Below are positions 24,551 through 31,126 of a stretch of DNA of 42,991 bases, piece by piece (positions within the stretch are counted from its first letter, which is position 1; each line of letters opens with the position of its first letter). A program made the position numbers and the translations under genes. Below the pieces are notes generated by a model, which did no database searches, was not told where the DNA came from, and saw nothing but the letters and a program-made list of their open reading frames with translations. Source of the stretch: an uncultured Bacteroidales bacterium (GTDB taxonomy: Bacteria; Bacteroidota; Bacteroidia; Bacteroidales; Muribaculaceae). The stretch is from assembly GCA_902776955.1 (NCBI GenBank), contig CACYSG010000013.1:1-42991 (forward strand), in the 5' to 3' direction.

Positions 24551-26032
24551 TTAATAGTTGCGTGCGAACACTACGCGCTGCTTGCTGGGCTTGCCGGTGT
24601 AGATGCACTTGCCCTCTTCGGCAGGCTGGTCCATCGGGATGCAGCGGATGGTTGCCTTGGTCTCTTCCTTGATCTTGAGCTCGGTCTCGGTAGTGCCGTC
24701 CCAGTGGGCAAGAATGAAACCGCCCTTCTCGATCTGCTCCTTGAACTCGTCCCAAGTGTCCACCTTGAAGGTCATCTCCTCGCGGTGACGCAGGGCCTTG
24801 GTAAAGATGTTCTGCTGAATCTCCTCAAGCAGATCCTTAACGCGGTTCTCGATGCCGGCGAGTTGCTCGCTGCTCTTCTCGAGGGTGTCGCGACGCATAA
24901 CCTCGATGGTGCCTGCCTCGATGTCACGTGCACCGAGCACGAGGCGAACGGGAACGCCCTTAAGCTCGTAGTCGGCGAACTTGAATCCGGGGCGCTTGTT
25001 GTCGGCGTTGTCATACTTAACCGAGATGCCCATGCCGCGCAGGTTGGCAACGATAGGTTCAACCACCTTGTTGATCTCGTCAAGCTGGTCGTTGGTCTTG
25101 TAAACGGGAACGATAACCACCTGGATGGGTGCCAGATGCGGAGGCAGCACAAGACCGTTGTCATCGCTGTGGGTCATAATCAGGGCGCCCATCAAGCGGG
25201 TCGAAACGCCCCACGATGTGGCCCATACATCCTGCAACTTGTTCTCCTTGTCAATGAACTTCACGTCAAAGGCCTTGGCGAAGTTCTGGCCCAGGAAGTG
25301 GCTTGTACCCGACTGCAGGGCTTTGCCGTCTTGCATCATCGCCTCGATGGTGTAGGTCTCGAGGGCGCCGGCGAAGCGCTCGTTAGCGGTCTTCACACCC
25401 TTGAGCACGGGAAGCGCCATGTATTTCTCGGCAAAGTCGGCATAAACGTTCAGCATCTCGATAGCCTTGGCCTCGGCTTCCTCCTTGGTGGCGTGGGCGG
25501 TATGACCCTCCTGCCACAGGAACTCGGCAGTGCGCAGGAACAGGCGCGTGCGCATCTCCCAACGGAAGACGTTTGCCCACTGGTTGATGAGCAGGGGCAG
25601 GTCACGGTAGCTGTTGATCCAGTTACGATAGGTGTTCCAGATGATGGTCTCGCTCGTGGGACGGATAACCAATTCCTCCTCCAGGCGGGCCGAGGGGTCA
25701 ACAACGACACCCTTGCCGTTCGGGTCATTCATCAGGCGGTAATGGGTCACCACTGCACACTCCTTGGCAAAGCCTTCCACGTGGTCGGCCTCACGGCTAA
25801 GGAACGATTTGGGGATGAGCAGGGGGAAATATGCGTTCTGCACACCAGTAGCCTTGAACATGTCGTCAAGCTGACGCTGCATCTTCTCCCAGATGGCGTA
25901 GCCGTAGGGCTTGATGACCATACAACCGCGCACAGCCGACTGCTCGGCCAGGTCGGCTTTCACAACCAGTTCGTTATACCATTGAGAGTAGTTGTCGGCT
26001 CTCTTAGTTAAATCCTTTAATTCTTTTGCCAT
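24551..26032 (-). CDS. proS: Prolyl-tRNA synthetase (archaeal/eukaryotic-type)
   Basis: ProRS charges tRNA-Pro with proline. The 493-residue length and the lack of the large editing insertion of typical bacterial ProRS show the shorter archaeal/eukaryotic-type, which is common in Bacteroidota. Class II motifs are visible: motif 1 around [20 protein letters not shown] (about 34-53), motif 2 around [33 protein letters not shown] (about 147-179) and motif 3 around [21 protein letters not shown] (about 268-288). An anticodon-binding domain follows from about residue 305, and the C-terminal domain ends in the VVFARNY-type tail with a single aromatic end. It is the last gene of DUF4290-rimM-ompA-proS, 24 bases after the OmpA-like gene. 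Confidence 0.97.
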   Translation of the reverse strand: MAKELKDLTKRADNYSQWYNELVVKADLAEQSAVRGCMVIKPYGYAIWEKMQRQLDDMFKATGVQNAYFPLLIPKSFLSREADHVEGFAKECAVVTHYRLMNDPNGKGVVVDPSARLEEELVIRPTSETIIWNTYRNWINSYRDLPLLINQWANVFRWEMRTRLFLRTAEFLWQEGHTAHATKEEAEAKAIEMLNVYADFAEKYMALPVLKGVKTANERFAGALETYTIEAMMQDGKALQSGTSHFLGQNFAKAFDVKFIDKENKLQDVWATSWGVSTRLMGALIMTHSDDNGLVLPPHLAPIQVVIVPVYKTNDQLDEINKVVEPIVANLRGMGISVKYDNADNKRPGFKFADYELKGVPVRLVLGARDIEAGTIEVMRRDTLEKSSEQLAGIENRVKDLLEEIQQNIFTKALRHREEMTFKVDTWDEFKEQIEKGGFILAHWDGTTETELKIKEETKATIRCIPMDQPAEEGKCIYTGKPSKQRVVFARNY

Positions 26033-26056
26033 GTGTAATAATATAATAATGTGTTG

Positions 26057-26716
26057 TTATTTTTCTTTTGTGACGTGATGGATATTGATACGGCCCTTTT
26101 TGGCTTGCTGTATCATGGTCTTCTCAGGAACGAGAAACAGTTCGAGGCGGCGGTTGCGCTTGCGGTTCTCGACCGAGTTGTTGTCCACGATGGGGTCGGT
26201 GTCACCCAGGGCATACGGCACCACGTAGTCAACACTCCCGTTCTCGTCAAACCAGTCAAATATGGTGTTCACCCGCTGGCGGGTGAGGTTCAGCGTGTAT
26301 TCCGGGCTACCGGTGTTGTCGCTGTGCATGACAAGCAGCAACTTGTAGAACCCGGGGTTCTTCACCATCCTGAGGAATGGCTCCAACTGTTTCTCGCCCA
26401 GCTTGGACAGGACAGTGTCGTTAGGCTCAAACAGCTGGCTGGCAGGAATGGTGATAACGATAACCTCGTTGTCGCGCATGATCTCCACGTCATAATTTGA
26501 CTGCTTGAATGCCACAGCCATCTCATACTGGAAATCCTGAATCTTGTCGGCTTGCTTGTCGTTCTTGATCTCGGGCGTTAACAGGTTCTCGTCGAGGGAC
26601 ATGTCATAGATGTCATCCGAGTCGTCACGGGCACTGAGCGGTTGAGGGCACAACAGTTGCAGCAGCACCGTCAACACGAGAGTCATAAGTGATATCTGTC
26701 GTCGCATAGTTTTCAT
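26057..26716 (-). CDS. OmpA-family periplasmic protein
   Basis: This 219-residue protein has a signal peptide (MKTMRRQISLMTLVLTVLLQLLCPQPLSARD) and a C-terminal OmpA-like peptidoglycan-binding domain. Domain signatures are VITIPASQLFEPNDTVLSKL (about 92-111), then LLLVMHSDNTGSPEYTLNLTRQRVNTIFDWF (about 126-156) and a C-terminal NRKRNRRLELFLVP. The usual TD..G......LS..RA pattern is present as SDNTGSPEYTLNLTRQRV. The ATG at 26716 was chosen over an in-frame TTG one codon upstream. There is no barrel, so it is probably a soluble or peptidoglycan-associated protein. It starts 11 bases after rimM. Confidence 0.87.
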   Translation of the reverse strand: MKTMRRQISLMTLVLTVLLQLLCPQPLSARDDSDDIYDMSLDENLLTPEIKNDKQADKIQDFQYEMAVAFKQSNYDVEIMRDNEVIVITIPASQLFEPNDTVLSKLGEKQLEPFLRMVKNPGFYKLLLVMHSDNTGSPEYTLNLTRQRVNTIFDWFDENGSVDYVVPYALGDTDPIVDNNSVENRKRNRRLELFLVPEKTMIQQAKKGRINIHHVTKEK

Positions 26717-26727
26717 CAATCAAGGGG

Positions 26728-27264
26728 TTACACGTTCAAGTCAATCAAGCCCTCGGGTAAGGCCATGACCATTACTTTCTTTTCCAGATCAAATTCCACA
26801 ATCAGGTCGTCGGTCGCCGGAACCATCAGTTCCTGGCCATCGCGGTCGATGATGAACAGGGCGTTATCGGTCTGCTCGTCAACGTCAACGATCTCCCCCA
26901 CCCTGACGTGATTCTCGTCCTGAAGCTCAAAGCCGATGAAGTAGTCCAGCGGCAAGGCGTCGGCATCGGTCTCGTCATCAAGCATGTCATAGTCCCGCTT
27001 CAAGGCATAAATCTCATGATTAACCAGCTTGGTCGCTTCTTGCTCATTGGAGATGCCGTCGATGGTGAGCAATACCGTCTCATGGGACTTCGGGCGGCAG
27101 GCGTTGACAAAGAACGGCACGTAGATACCGTCAATTTCACTCACGAGGCAGGAAAAACCGGACAACACGTCAACATCGACATCGACAGTAGCCGATATCT
27201 CGCCAGCAATGCCGTGGGGCTTGTTGTACACTCCTATTCCTATGAGTTCCTCGCGCGTGATCAT
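26728..27264 (-). CDS. rimM: Ribosome maturation factor RimM
   Basis: RimM helps assemble the head of the 30S subunit with ribosomal protein S19. The 178-residue length is typical. The N-terminal RimM domain opens with IGIGVYNKPHGIAGEISATV, and the PRC-barrel part runs from about residue 95, with LPLDYFIGFELQDENHVRVGEIVDV and DGQELMVPATDDLIVEFDLE. In many genomes rimM lies by rpsP and trmD; here it lies between DUF4290 and an OmpA-like gene. A seven-unit heptamer array (27272-27320) ends 7 bases before its start codon, so the array would be the immediate 5' untranslated sequence within the operon. Confidence 0.95.
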   Translation of the reverse strand: MITREELIGIGVYNKPHGIAGEISATVDVDVDVLSGFSCLVSEIDGIYVPFFVNACRPKSHETVLLTIDGISNEQEATKLVNHEIYALKRDYDMLDDETDADALPLDYFIGFELQDENHVRVGEIVDVDEQTDNALFIIDRDGQELMVPATDDLIVEFDLEKKVMVMALPEGLIDLNV

Positions 27265-27271
27265 TGTTTTT

Positions 27272-27320
27272 TAGTTTCTAGTCCTTAGTTTCTAGTCCCT
27301 AGTCCCTAGTTTCTAGTCCT
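27272..27320 (-). repeat. Seven-unit heptamer tandem array before rimM
   Basis: In plus reading the array is seven exact 7-base units: TAGTTTC, TAGTCCT, TAGTTTC, TAGTCCC, TAGTCCC, TAGTTTC, TAGTCCT. In the direction of transcription these are GGGACTA, AGGACTA and GAAACTA units. It fills nearly all of the gap between the DUF4290 stop (27327) and the rimM start (27264). The same units occur in opposite orientation at 37946-37994. Confidence 0.92.
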
Positions 27321-27326
27321 TGGTTT

Positions 27327-27923
27327 TTATTTTTTCTTTTTCTTCTTGCCGGAGGGCTGGGCGGGTTTGACGATTTGATACTCATGCAGGTGGTGCGTCG
27401 ACGGGTCAAGGCGTATCACGCCGTGACTGAAACGCTCCAAATCCTTGAAAATCTTGGCATCTTCCACATCCTCGTTGTTGATCTGGAAGATGAGCTTTTT
27501 CATGTGGTTGGCAAGCAGCATGGCCAGCGCGTCTCGCTCATCGCCCTCGGGATAGGTGGCTGCACGCTCAATCATGCGCTCGATATTCTTGCCATAGTGG
27601 CGGAACATGATAGGCTCCAGCTCATACTTGATGGGGTCGGGCTTGGTGTCGAGGTTCTCCTCCCTGATGATGTCGTCAAAGGGGAAATCCACATCCAGTT
27701 GGAAACCGCTCATGATCATCAGGTGATCCCACAGCTTGTGCTGGTAATCGGTCTCGGCACGCAGCTGGGGGAACATGTTCGCCATGTTCTGGACGATGGT
27801 GTAGGCACAGCGGGTGCGCTCATCACGGTCCTCGATGGTGAGGCAGTGATCCACCATTTGCTGGATGTTGCGCCCGTATTCAGGCAGCACCAGTGTCTTG
27901 AGTTGTGAGTTATAAGTCAACAT
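27327..27923 (-). CDS. DUF4290 family protein
   Basis: This 198-residue cytosolic protein belongs to DUF4290, a family largely restricted to Bacteroidota and without known function. The N-terminal stretch MLTYNSQLKTLVLPEYGRNIQQMVDHCL is characteristic. A lysine tail (GKKKKKK) ends the protein. An in-frame TTG three codons upstream was rejected because it is part of the -7 promoter element; the ATG at 27923 matches the usual family start. From memory, DUF4290 often precedes murA and rimM; here rimM follows directly and murA is absent. The promoter at 27930-27960 leaves almost no 5' untranslated region. Confidence 0.88.
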   Translation of the reverse strand: MLTYNSQLKTLVLPEYGRNIQQMVDHCLTIEDRDERTRCAYTIVQNMANMFPQLRAETDYQHKLWDHLMIMSGFQLDVDFPFDDIIREENLDTKPDPIKYELEPIMFRHYGKNIERMIERAATYPEGDERDALAMLLANHMKKLIFQINNEDVEDAKIFKDLERFSHGVIRLDPSTHHLHEYQIVKPAQPSGKKKKKK

Positions 27924-27929
27924 ATTCTG

Positions 27930-27960
27930 CAAATATACTATACTTTATTATGTTTCGCAA
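27930..27960 (-). promoter_or_regulatory. Promoter of the DUF4290-rimM-ompA-proS operon
   Basis: On the minus strand TTG (27958-27960), 20 bases, then TATATTTG (27930-27937). The ATG of DUF4290 starts only 6 bases after the -7 element, so the predicted transcript is leaderless or nearly so. Confidence 0.75.
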
Positions 27961-28008
27961 GCCTTTTTCAACTTGCTCGCTGGGGTTTAGGTCTAGCGAT
28001 GACGGTTC

Positions 28009-28713
28009 CTAAATCCCTATCACCGGGTTCTTCGGCTTGGTGGCCTGGAACTCTTTGAGATAGAGCGGAGTGCTGTAAGCCACGTCGATGAAGGCTTGCT
28101 CGCGGTAAGCTTTCTCGGCCAGCGCCGTCATGTCAACGGCAACGGGTTTCACGCCGGCGATGAACTTGAATCTTTCATCGGCATACAGCTGGCGGGCCTT
28201 GTCGCTGCCGTTGCCCATCAGCACCAGCGTGTAGTCCTGCTCAAGCAGCGCATCAAACGAGTGCTCGTCGAGAATCATCGCCTGCGGCTCGAGCATGGCC
28301 TCCAGCGCCGGGTTATAGACGGCGGTATAGACCTCCATACGGCGCGCGTCGATCATCGGCACATAGAGGACCCGCTCCTCGTCGATGAAGTGGTTGAACA
28401 TCGTGCTCACCGTGAGCAACTGCAGCGTGTTCACCCCGATGAGCGGCACCTGCAGGCCGAAGGCCAACCCCTTGGCCTCGCTCAGGCCGATGCGCAACCC
28501 GGTGTAGGAGCCGGGGCCGATGCTCACGGCGACGGCATCGAGCGCCATCTCGCGCGAGCGCACATAGTCCAGCATCTCCTTGACATACTGACTCAGCAAC
28601 GTCGCGTGGGTCTGGCCTTCGTAATTCTCACGATGATCCAGCACTTGGCCCTCGCTCGTCAGTGCCACCGAGCAAACCTCGGTCGATGTCTCTATACTCA
28701 GGATGTTTGCCAT
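28009..28713 (-). CDS. tsaB: tRNA threonylcarbamoyladenosine biosynthesis protein TsaB
   Basis: TsaB partners TsaD in making the t6A37 modification of tRNAs that read ANN codons. The 234-residue length is typical. The ASKHA fold opening ILSIETSTEVCSVALTSEGQ (about 4-23) and the signature VAVSIGPGSYTGLRIGLSEAKGLAFGL (about 61-87) are diagnostic, as is VPMIDARRMEVYTAVYN (about 117-133). It lacks the metal-binding histidines of TsaD, as expected. It stands alone on the minus strand with its own -7 element. tsaD, tsaC and tsaE are not in the window. Confidence 0.96.
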   Translation of the reverse strand: MANILSIETSTEVCSVALTSEGQVLDHRENYEGQTHATLLSQYVKEMLDYVRSREMALDAVAVSIGPGSYTGLRIGLSEAKGLAFGLQVPLIGVNTLQLLTVSTMFNHFIDEERVLYVPMIDARRMEVYTAVYNPALEAMLEPQAMILDEHSFDALLEQDYTLVLMGNGSDKARQLYADERFKFIAGVKPVAVDMTALAEKAYREQAFIDVAYSTPLYLKEFQATKPKNPVIGI

Positions 28714-28734
28714 CTGCTCTATCTAAAAAACGTG

Positions 28735-28742
28735 CAAAGGTA
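28735..28742 (-). promoter_or_regulatory. -7 element of tsaB
   Basis: Read on the minus strand this is TACCTTTG, 21 bases before the start codon. A TTTG lies 23 bases upstream, slightly farther than the usual 19-21. Confidence 0.6.
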
Positions 28743-28821
28743 CGCAAAATTGTTCAAATCACCGCCAAATCACATGAAAAACCACGCTTTTGACTGTAAT
28801 CGTAGATGTAGAACGGGCCAA

Positions 28822-30393
28822 TTACGGGATGTTGTCGATATGGCCGGGATAGAGGGAATAGTGGCGGCCCAGGTATTGCCATTGCTGGCTGGGAAGCGCG
28901 TCGGTGACGGGCGCATCGGCGGTCTCGGGCCAGCTGACGATGGTATAGGGACCGAAGTTGACGGCCTTGCTGCCGTCGGCACTCGGTTTGCCGCCATCGT
29001 CCACGGCGCGGGCTATGACAGCTGGCTCATCGGGGAGGATGGCCTTCACAAGCTCGGGGTTGCCACAGCGGGTAAGATACCGCGAGAGCATGGCGGGCGC
29101 GACGAGTTTATCATTGAGCACGAGGGGCGTAACCTCGTTACGCAGGTACACTTTCAATATCGGGGCAAAGGGCGAGCGACCGTATCGGCTGTCGATGTCA
29201 AAAGCGCGCTTGATGCTGACGATGCCGGCGGACGACGTGCGGGCCTCGTCCATCATCGCGTGCTGAGCCTGCCACACCTCCTGGCGATAGCTGTGCATCG
29301 GCACATAGATGGCAGCGACTGCCACGACTGCCACGGCGGCGATGACCGTTCGCGCTGTCTTGCCCTCAACCAGCTGGTGATACATCTGCAGGAACAGAAC
29401 GGCACAAAGGATGGATATGCATGTCAGCTGCCACGACATCGTGTAGGCCACCAGGACGGCAAAAGCGAGGTTGACCAGGATGGCCACGATGATGACGAGA
29501 TTGCGACGCAGCACGTCAAGCACCACAGCGGGTTTTTTGGCCAACGCCACAGCGGCCGTCAACACCGTCAAGGGGAAAACGGGCACCTTGACCAGGTCAA
29601 CGAGCGCACGCAGGCGCACGGCATGGCCCAGGTCGTCCGAGCGGGTGAAGTTGGCTGGCGAGAGGACACATAAGGCCGTCCCCACCAGATAGGCAAACAC
29701 GAAAACGCGTCCCGTCATCGGCAGGTCTCGCCAATGCAGCAGCAGATAAACCATTAATCCCGCGGCAATGCCGATAGAAAAACTCTCCTGCATCGAGCCA
29801 GCCACCAGGGCCAGCAGGGCAATGAGGGCTGTTTGCCATAGGGGGAAAGGTCTGTCACTTTGACGGGTTTTGTCAAAGACGAGCAACAGCAGCAGGTTGG
29901 CGGCAGCGGTCCACAGGTAGTTGACCGAACAAGCCTCCGAACTGGTGAACATGCGCAACGCTCCCGGCATGAGTAGCCACACCACGGCAAACGCCACGAT
30001 GAGCAGCGACAGGCGCCGCCTGTCACGGCCATAACCCAGCGTTACGAGGCAGACGAAGAAAAGCGCGAACACCAGCGAGTTACAAATGGCAAAGGCGAGT
30101 TCGCTCTGGGTGCCGCTGAACCACTGCACGATGGCGTGAACCACAAAACGACCATTGTACCACAGGTAGCAAACGGCCTGAGACCTGATGGCGTCGGCCA
30201 GTGAGGTGACGGGATGGTCGTGGACAATAACATGCTCGCCGTTGTCGAGCACCACCAACTCGCTGACGGTGCTGAAGGCGAAATCATCGGTATTGAGAAT
30301 CAGCCACCTGTCCTGAATGAAAAACAGTATCGCACCCACCACAACGGCAAGCGGCAAGACCCAAGTTTTTATATTTCTTTTTACTGTACTCAT
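28822..30393 (-). CDS. Large polytopic membrane protein, DUF6056-like
   Basis: This 523-residue protein has about ten to twelve membrane segments and a C-terminal soluble domain (about 375-523) predicted outside the cytoplasm. The pattern near the N-terminus (NTDDFAFSTVSELVV, then CYLWYNGRFVVHAIVQWFSG) and LRMFTSSEACSVNYLWTAAANLLLLL recall DUF6056 proteins, which look like GT-C-type envelope glycosyl or lipid transfer enzymes. An Asp-Asp pair in the first periplasmic loop (TDD, about residues 35-37) fits such a fold. The family name is from pattern memory and the substrate is unknown. It lies 44 bases after the small Ser/Ala/Pro-tailed gene and is probably co-transcribed with it. Confidence 0.7.
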   Translation of the reverse strand: MSTVKRNIKTWVLPLAVVVGAILFFIQDRWLILNTDDFAFSTVSELVVLDNGEHVIVHDHPVTSLADAIRSQAVCYLWYNGRFVVHAIVQWFSGTQSELAFAICNSLVFALFFVCLVTLGYGRDRRRLSLLIVAFAVVWLLMPGALRMFTSSEACSVNYLWTAAANLLLLLVFDKTRQSDRPFPLWQTALIALLALVAGSMQESFSIGIAAGLMVYLLLHWRDLPMTGRVFVFAYLVGTALCVLSPANFTRSDDLGHAVRLRALVDLVKVPVFPLTVLTAAVALAKKPAVVLDVLRRNLVIIVAILVNLAFAVLVAYTMSWQLTCISILCAVLFLQMYHQLVEGKTARTVIAAVAVVAVAAIYVPMHSYRQEVWQAQHAMMDEARTSSAGIVSIKRAFDIDSRYGRSPFAPILKVYLRNEVTPLVLNDKLVAPAMLSRYLTRCGNPELVKAILPDEPAVIARAVDDGGKPSADGSKAVNFGPYTIVSWPETADAPVTDALPSQQWQYLGRHYSLYPGHIDNIP

Positions 30394-30437
30394 TTTTCGC
30401 TAATCAGGAGCCAACCAGGAAAGCGTTCTTCTCCAGC

Positions 30438-30935
30438 CTACTGAACAGGAGCAGGAGGATCTGTCTCAGGTGCTGAAGGTGCGGTAGCAGATGCTGAAGG
30501 TGCAGTCTTAGGTGCTGAAGGAGCAGTCGCAGATGCTGAAGGAGCACTCGCAGATGCTGGAGGAACATTCACAGGTTCTATGGGAACATTCACAGGATCT
30601 GGAGGACCGACAGGAATCGTCGGGATCTCTACAGGTTCATGAGGCTCTGATGCACCCATGCAACGGGGGAGCAGGAAGGCGCACGCTAATGCCACTATCG
30701 CTATAAGGACAACGTAGCGAAATGGGTAAATCATCCTGCCGATGAGGGTGGTCCTTATTCTGTCCCACTTATTGATATAAATATAAGTAACCTGTCTTGT
30801 GATCCCGTTAGCATCCGTTTCCAACCGACTCGATTCTGCGTAGCTGATGCCCAATGAATCCAAGTCACTCTTACAGGACGACAACTGGATGGAGTCCTCA
30901 CAAATCTTGTATCGATAATTGAAATGATCCGCCAT
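30438..30935 (-). CDS. Single-pass membrane protein with Ser/Ala/Pro repeat tail
   Basis: This 165-residue protein is unrecognised. Residues 1-65 are polar and probably cytosolic, with alternating basic and aromatic residues. One membrane helix lies at about 73-92 (YVVLIAIVALACAFLLPRCM). The remainder is an extended tail, first Pro/Val-rich (EIPTIPVGPPDPVNVPIEPV), then repeats of the APSASAT/APSAPKT type to the end. The tail is encoded by imperfect direct repeats of 15-21 bases (30465-30560), for example GATGCTGAAGGAGCA. There is no signal peptide, so the tail could be outside if the helix is a signal anchor. It precedes the DUF6056-like gene. Confidence 0.7.
   Translation of the reverse strand: MADHFNYRYKICEDSIQLSSCKSDLDSLGISYAESSRLETDANGITRQVTYIYINKWDRIRTTLIGRMIYPFRYVVLIAIVALACAFLLPRCMGASEPHEPVEIPTIPVGPPDPVNVPIEPVNVPPASASAPSASATAPSAPKTAPSASATAPSAPETDPPAPVQ
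30462..30562 (-). repeat. Imperfect tandem repeat encoding the Ser/Ala/Pro tail
   Basis: At least five imperfect copies of GATGCTGAAGGTGCAGT-like units (plus reading) follow each other inside the coding sequence. They keep the reading frame and encode ASAPSAxx repeats. Length polymorphism between strains would be expected. Confidence 0.75.
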
Positions 30936-30977
30936 AATTCAAATTGACTGTTGCATGAATGAAAAACGATTAGCCTG

Positions 30978-31009
30978 CAAAATTACTGATTCATCTCCAC
31001 TTTTACAAA
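30978..31009 (-). promoter_or_regulatory. Promoter of the Ser/Ala/Pro-tail protein gene
   Basis: On the minus strand TTTG (31006-31009), 20 bases, then TAATTTTG (30978-30985). This is a full Bacteroidota consensus. The start codon is 43 bases downstream. Confidence 0.8.
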
Positions 31010-31126
31010 CCATTCTTCACAATTAATCGGCCTAACTGTTTTTTTGATTTCTTGCACGCAACGCGATTCATTGATGACATCATTATTAGGACGCCATGCC
31101 TAGGAATCTCCAAAATAACGGTATCA

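Noticed and set aside
24339-24554. Small plus-strand open frame of 71 codons
   Set aside because: It begins in a REP-like palindrome, crosses R2 and then the proS terminator, and ends inside the proS 3' end. This is repeat-derived rather than a gene.
24704-26011. Plus-strand open frame of 435 codons
   Set aside because: It is the antisense of proS, whose class II synthetase motifs are all present on the other strand.
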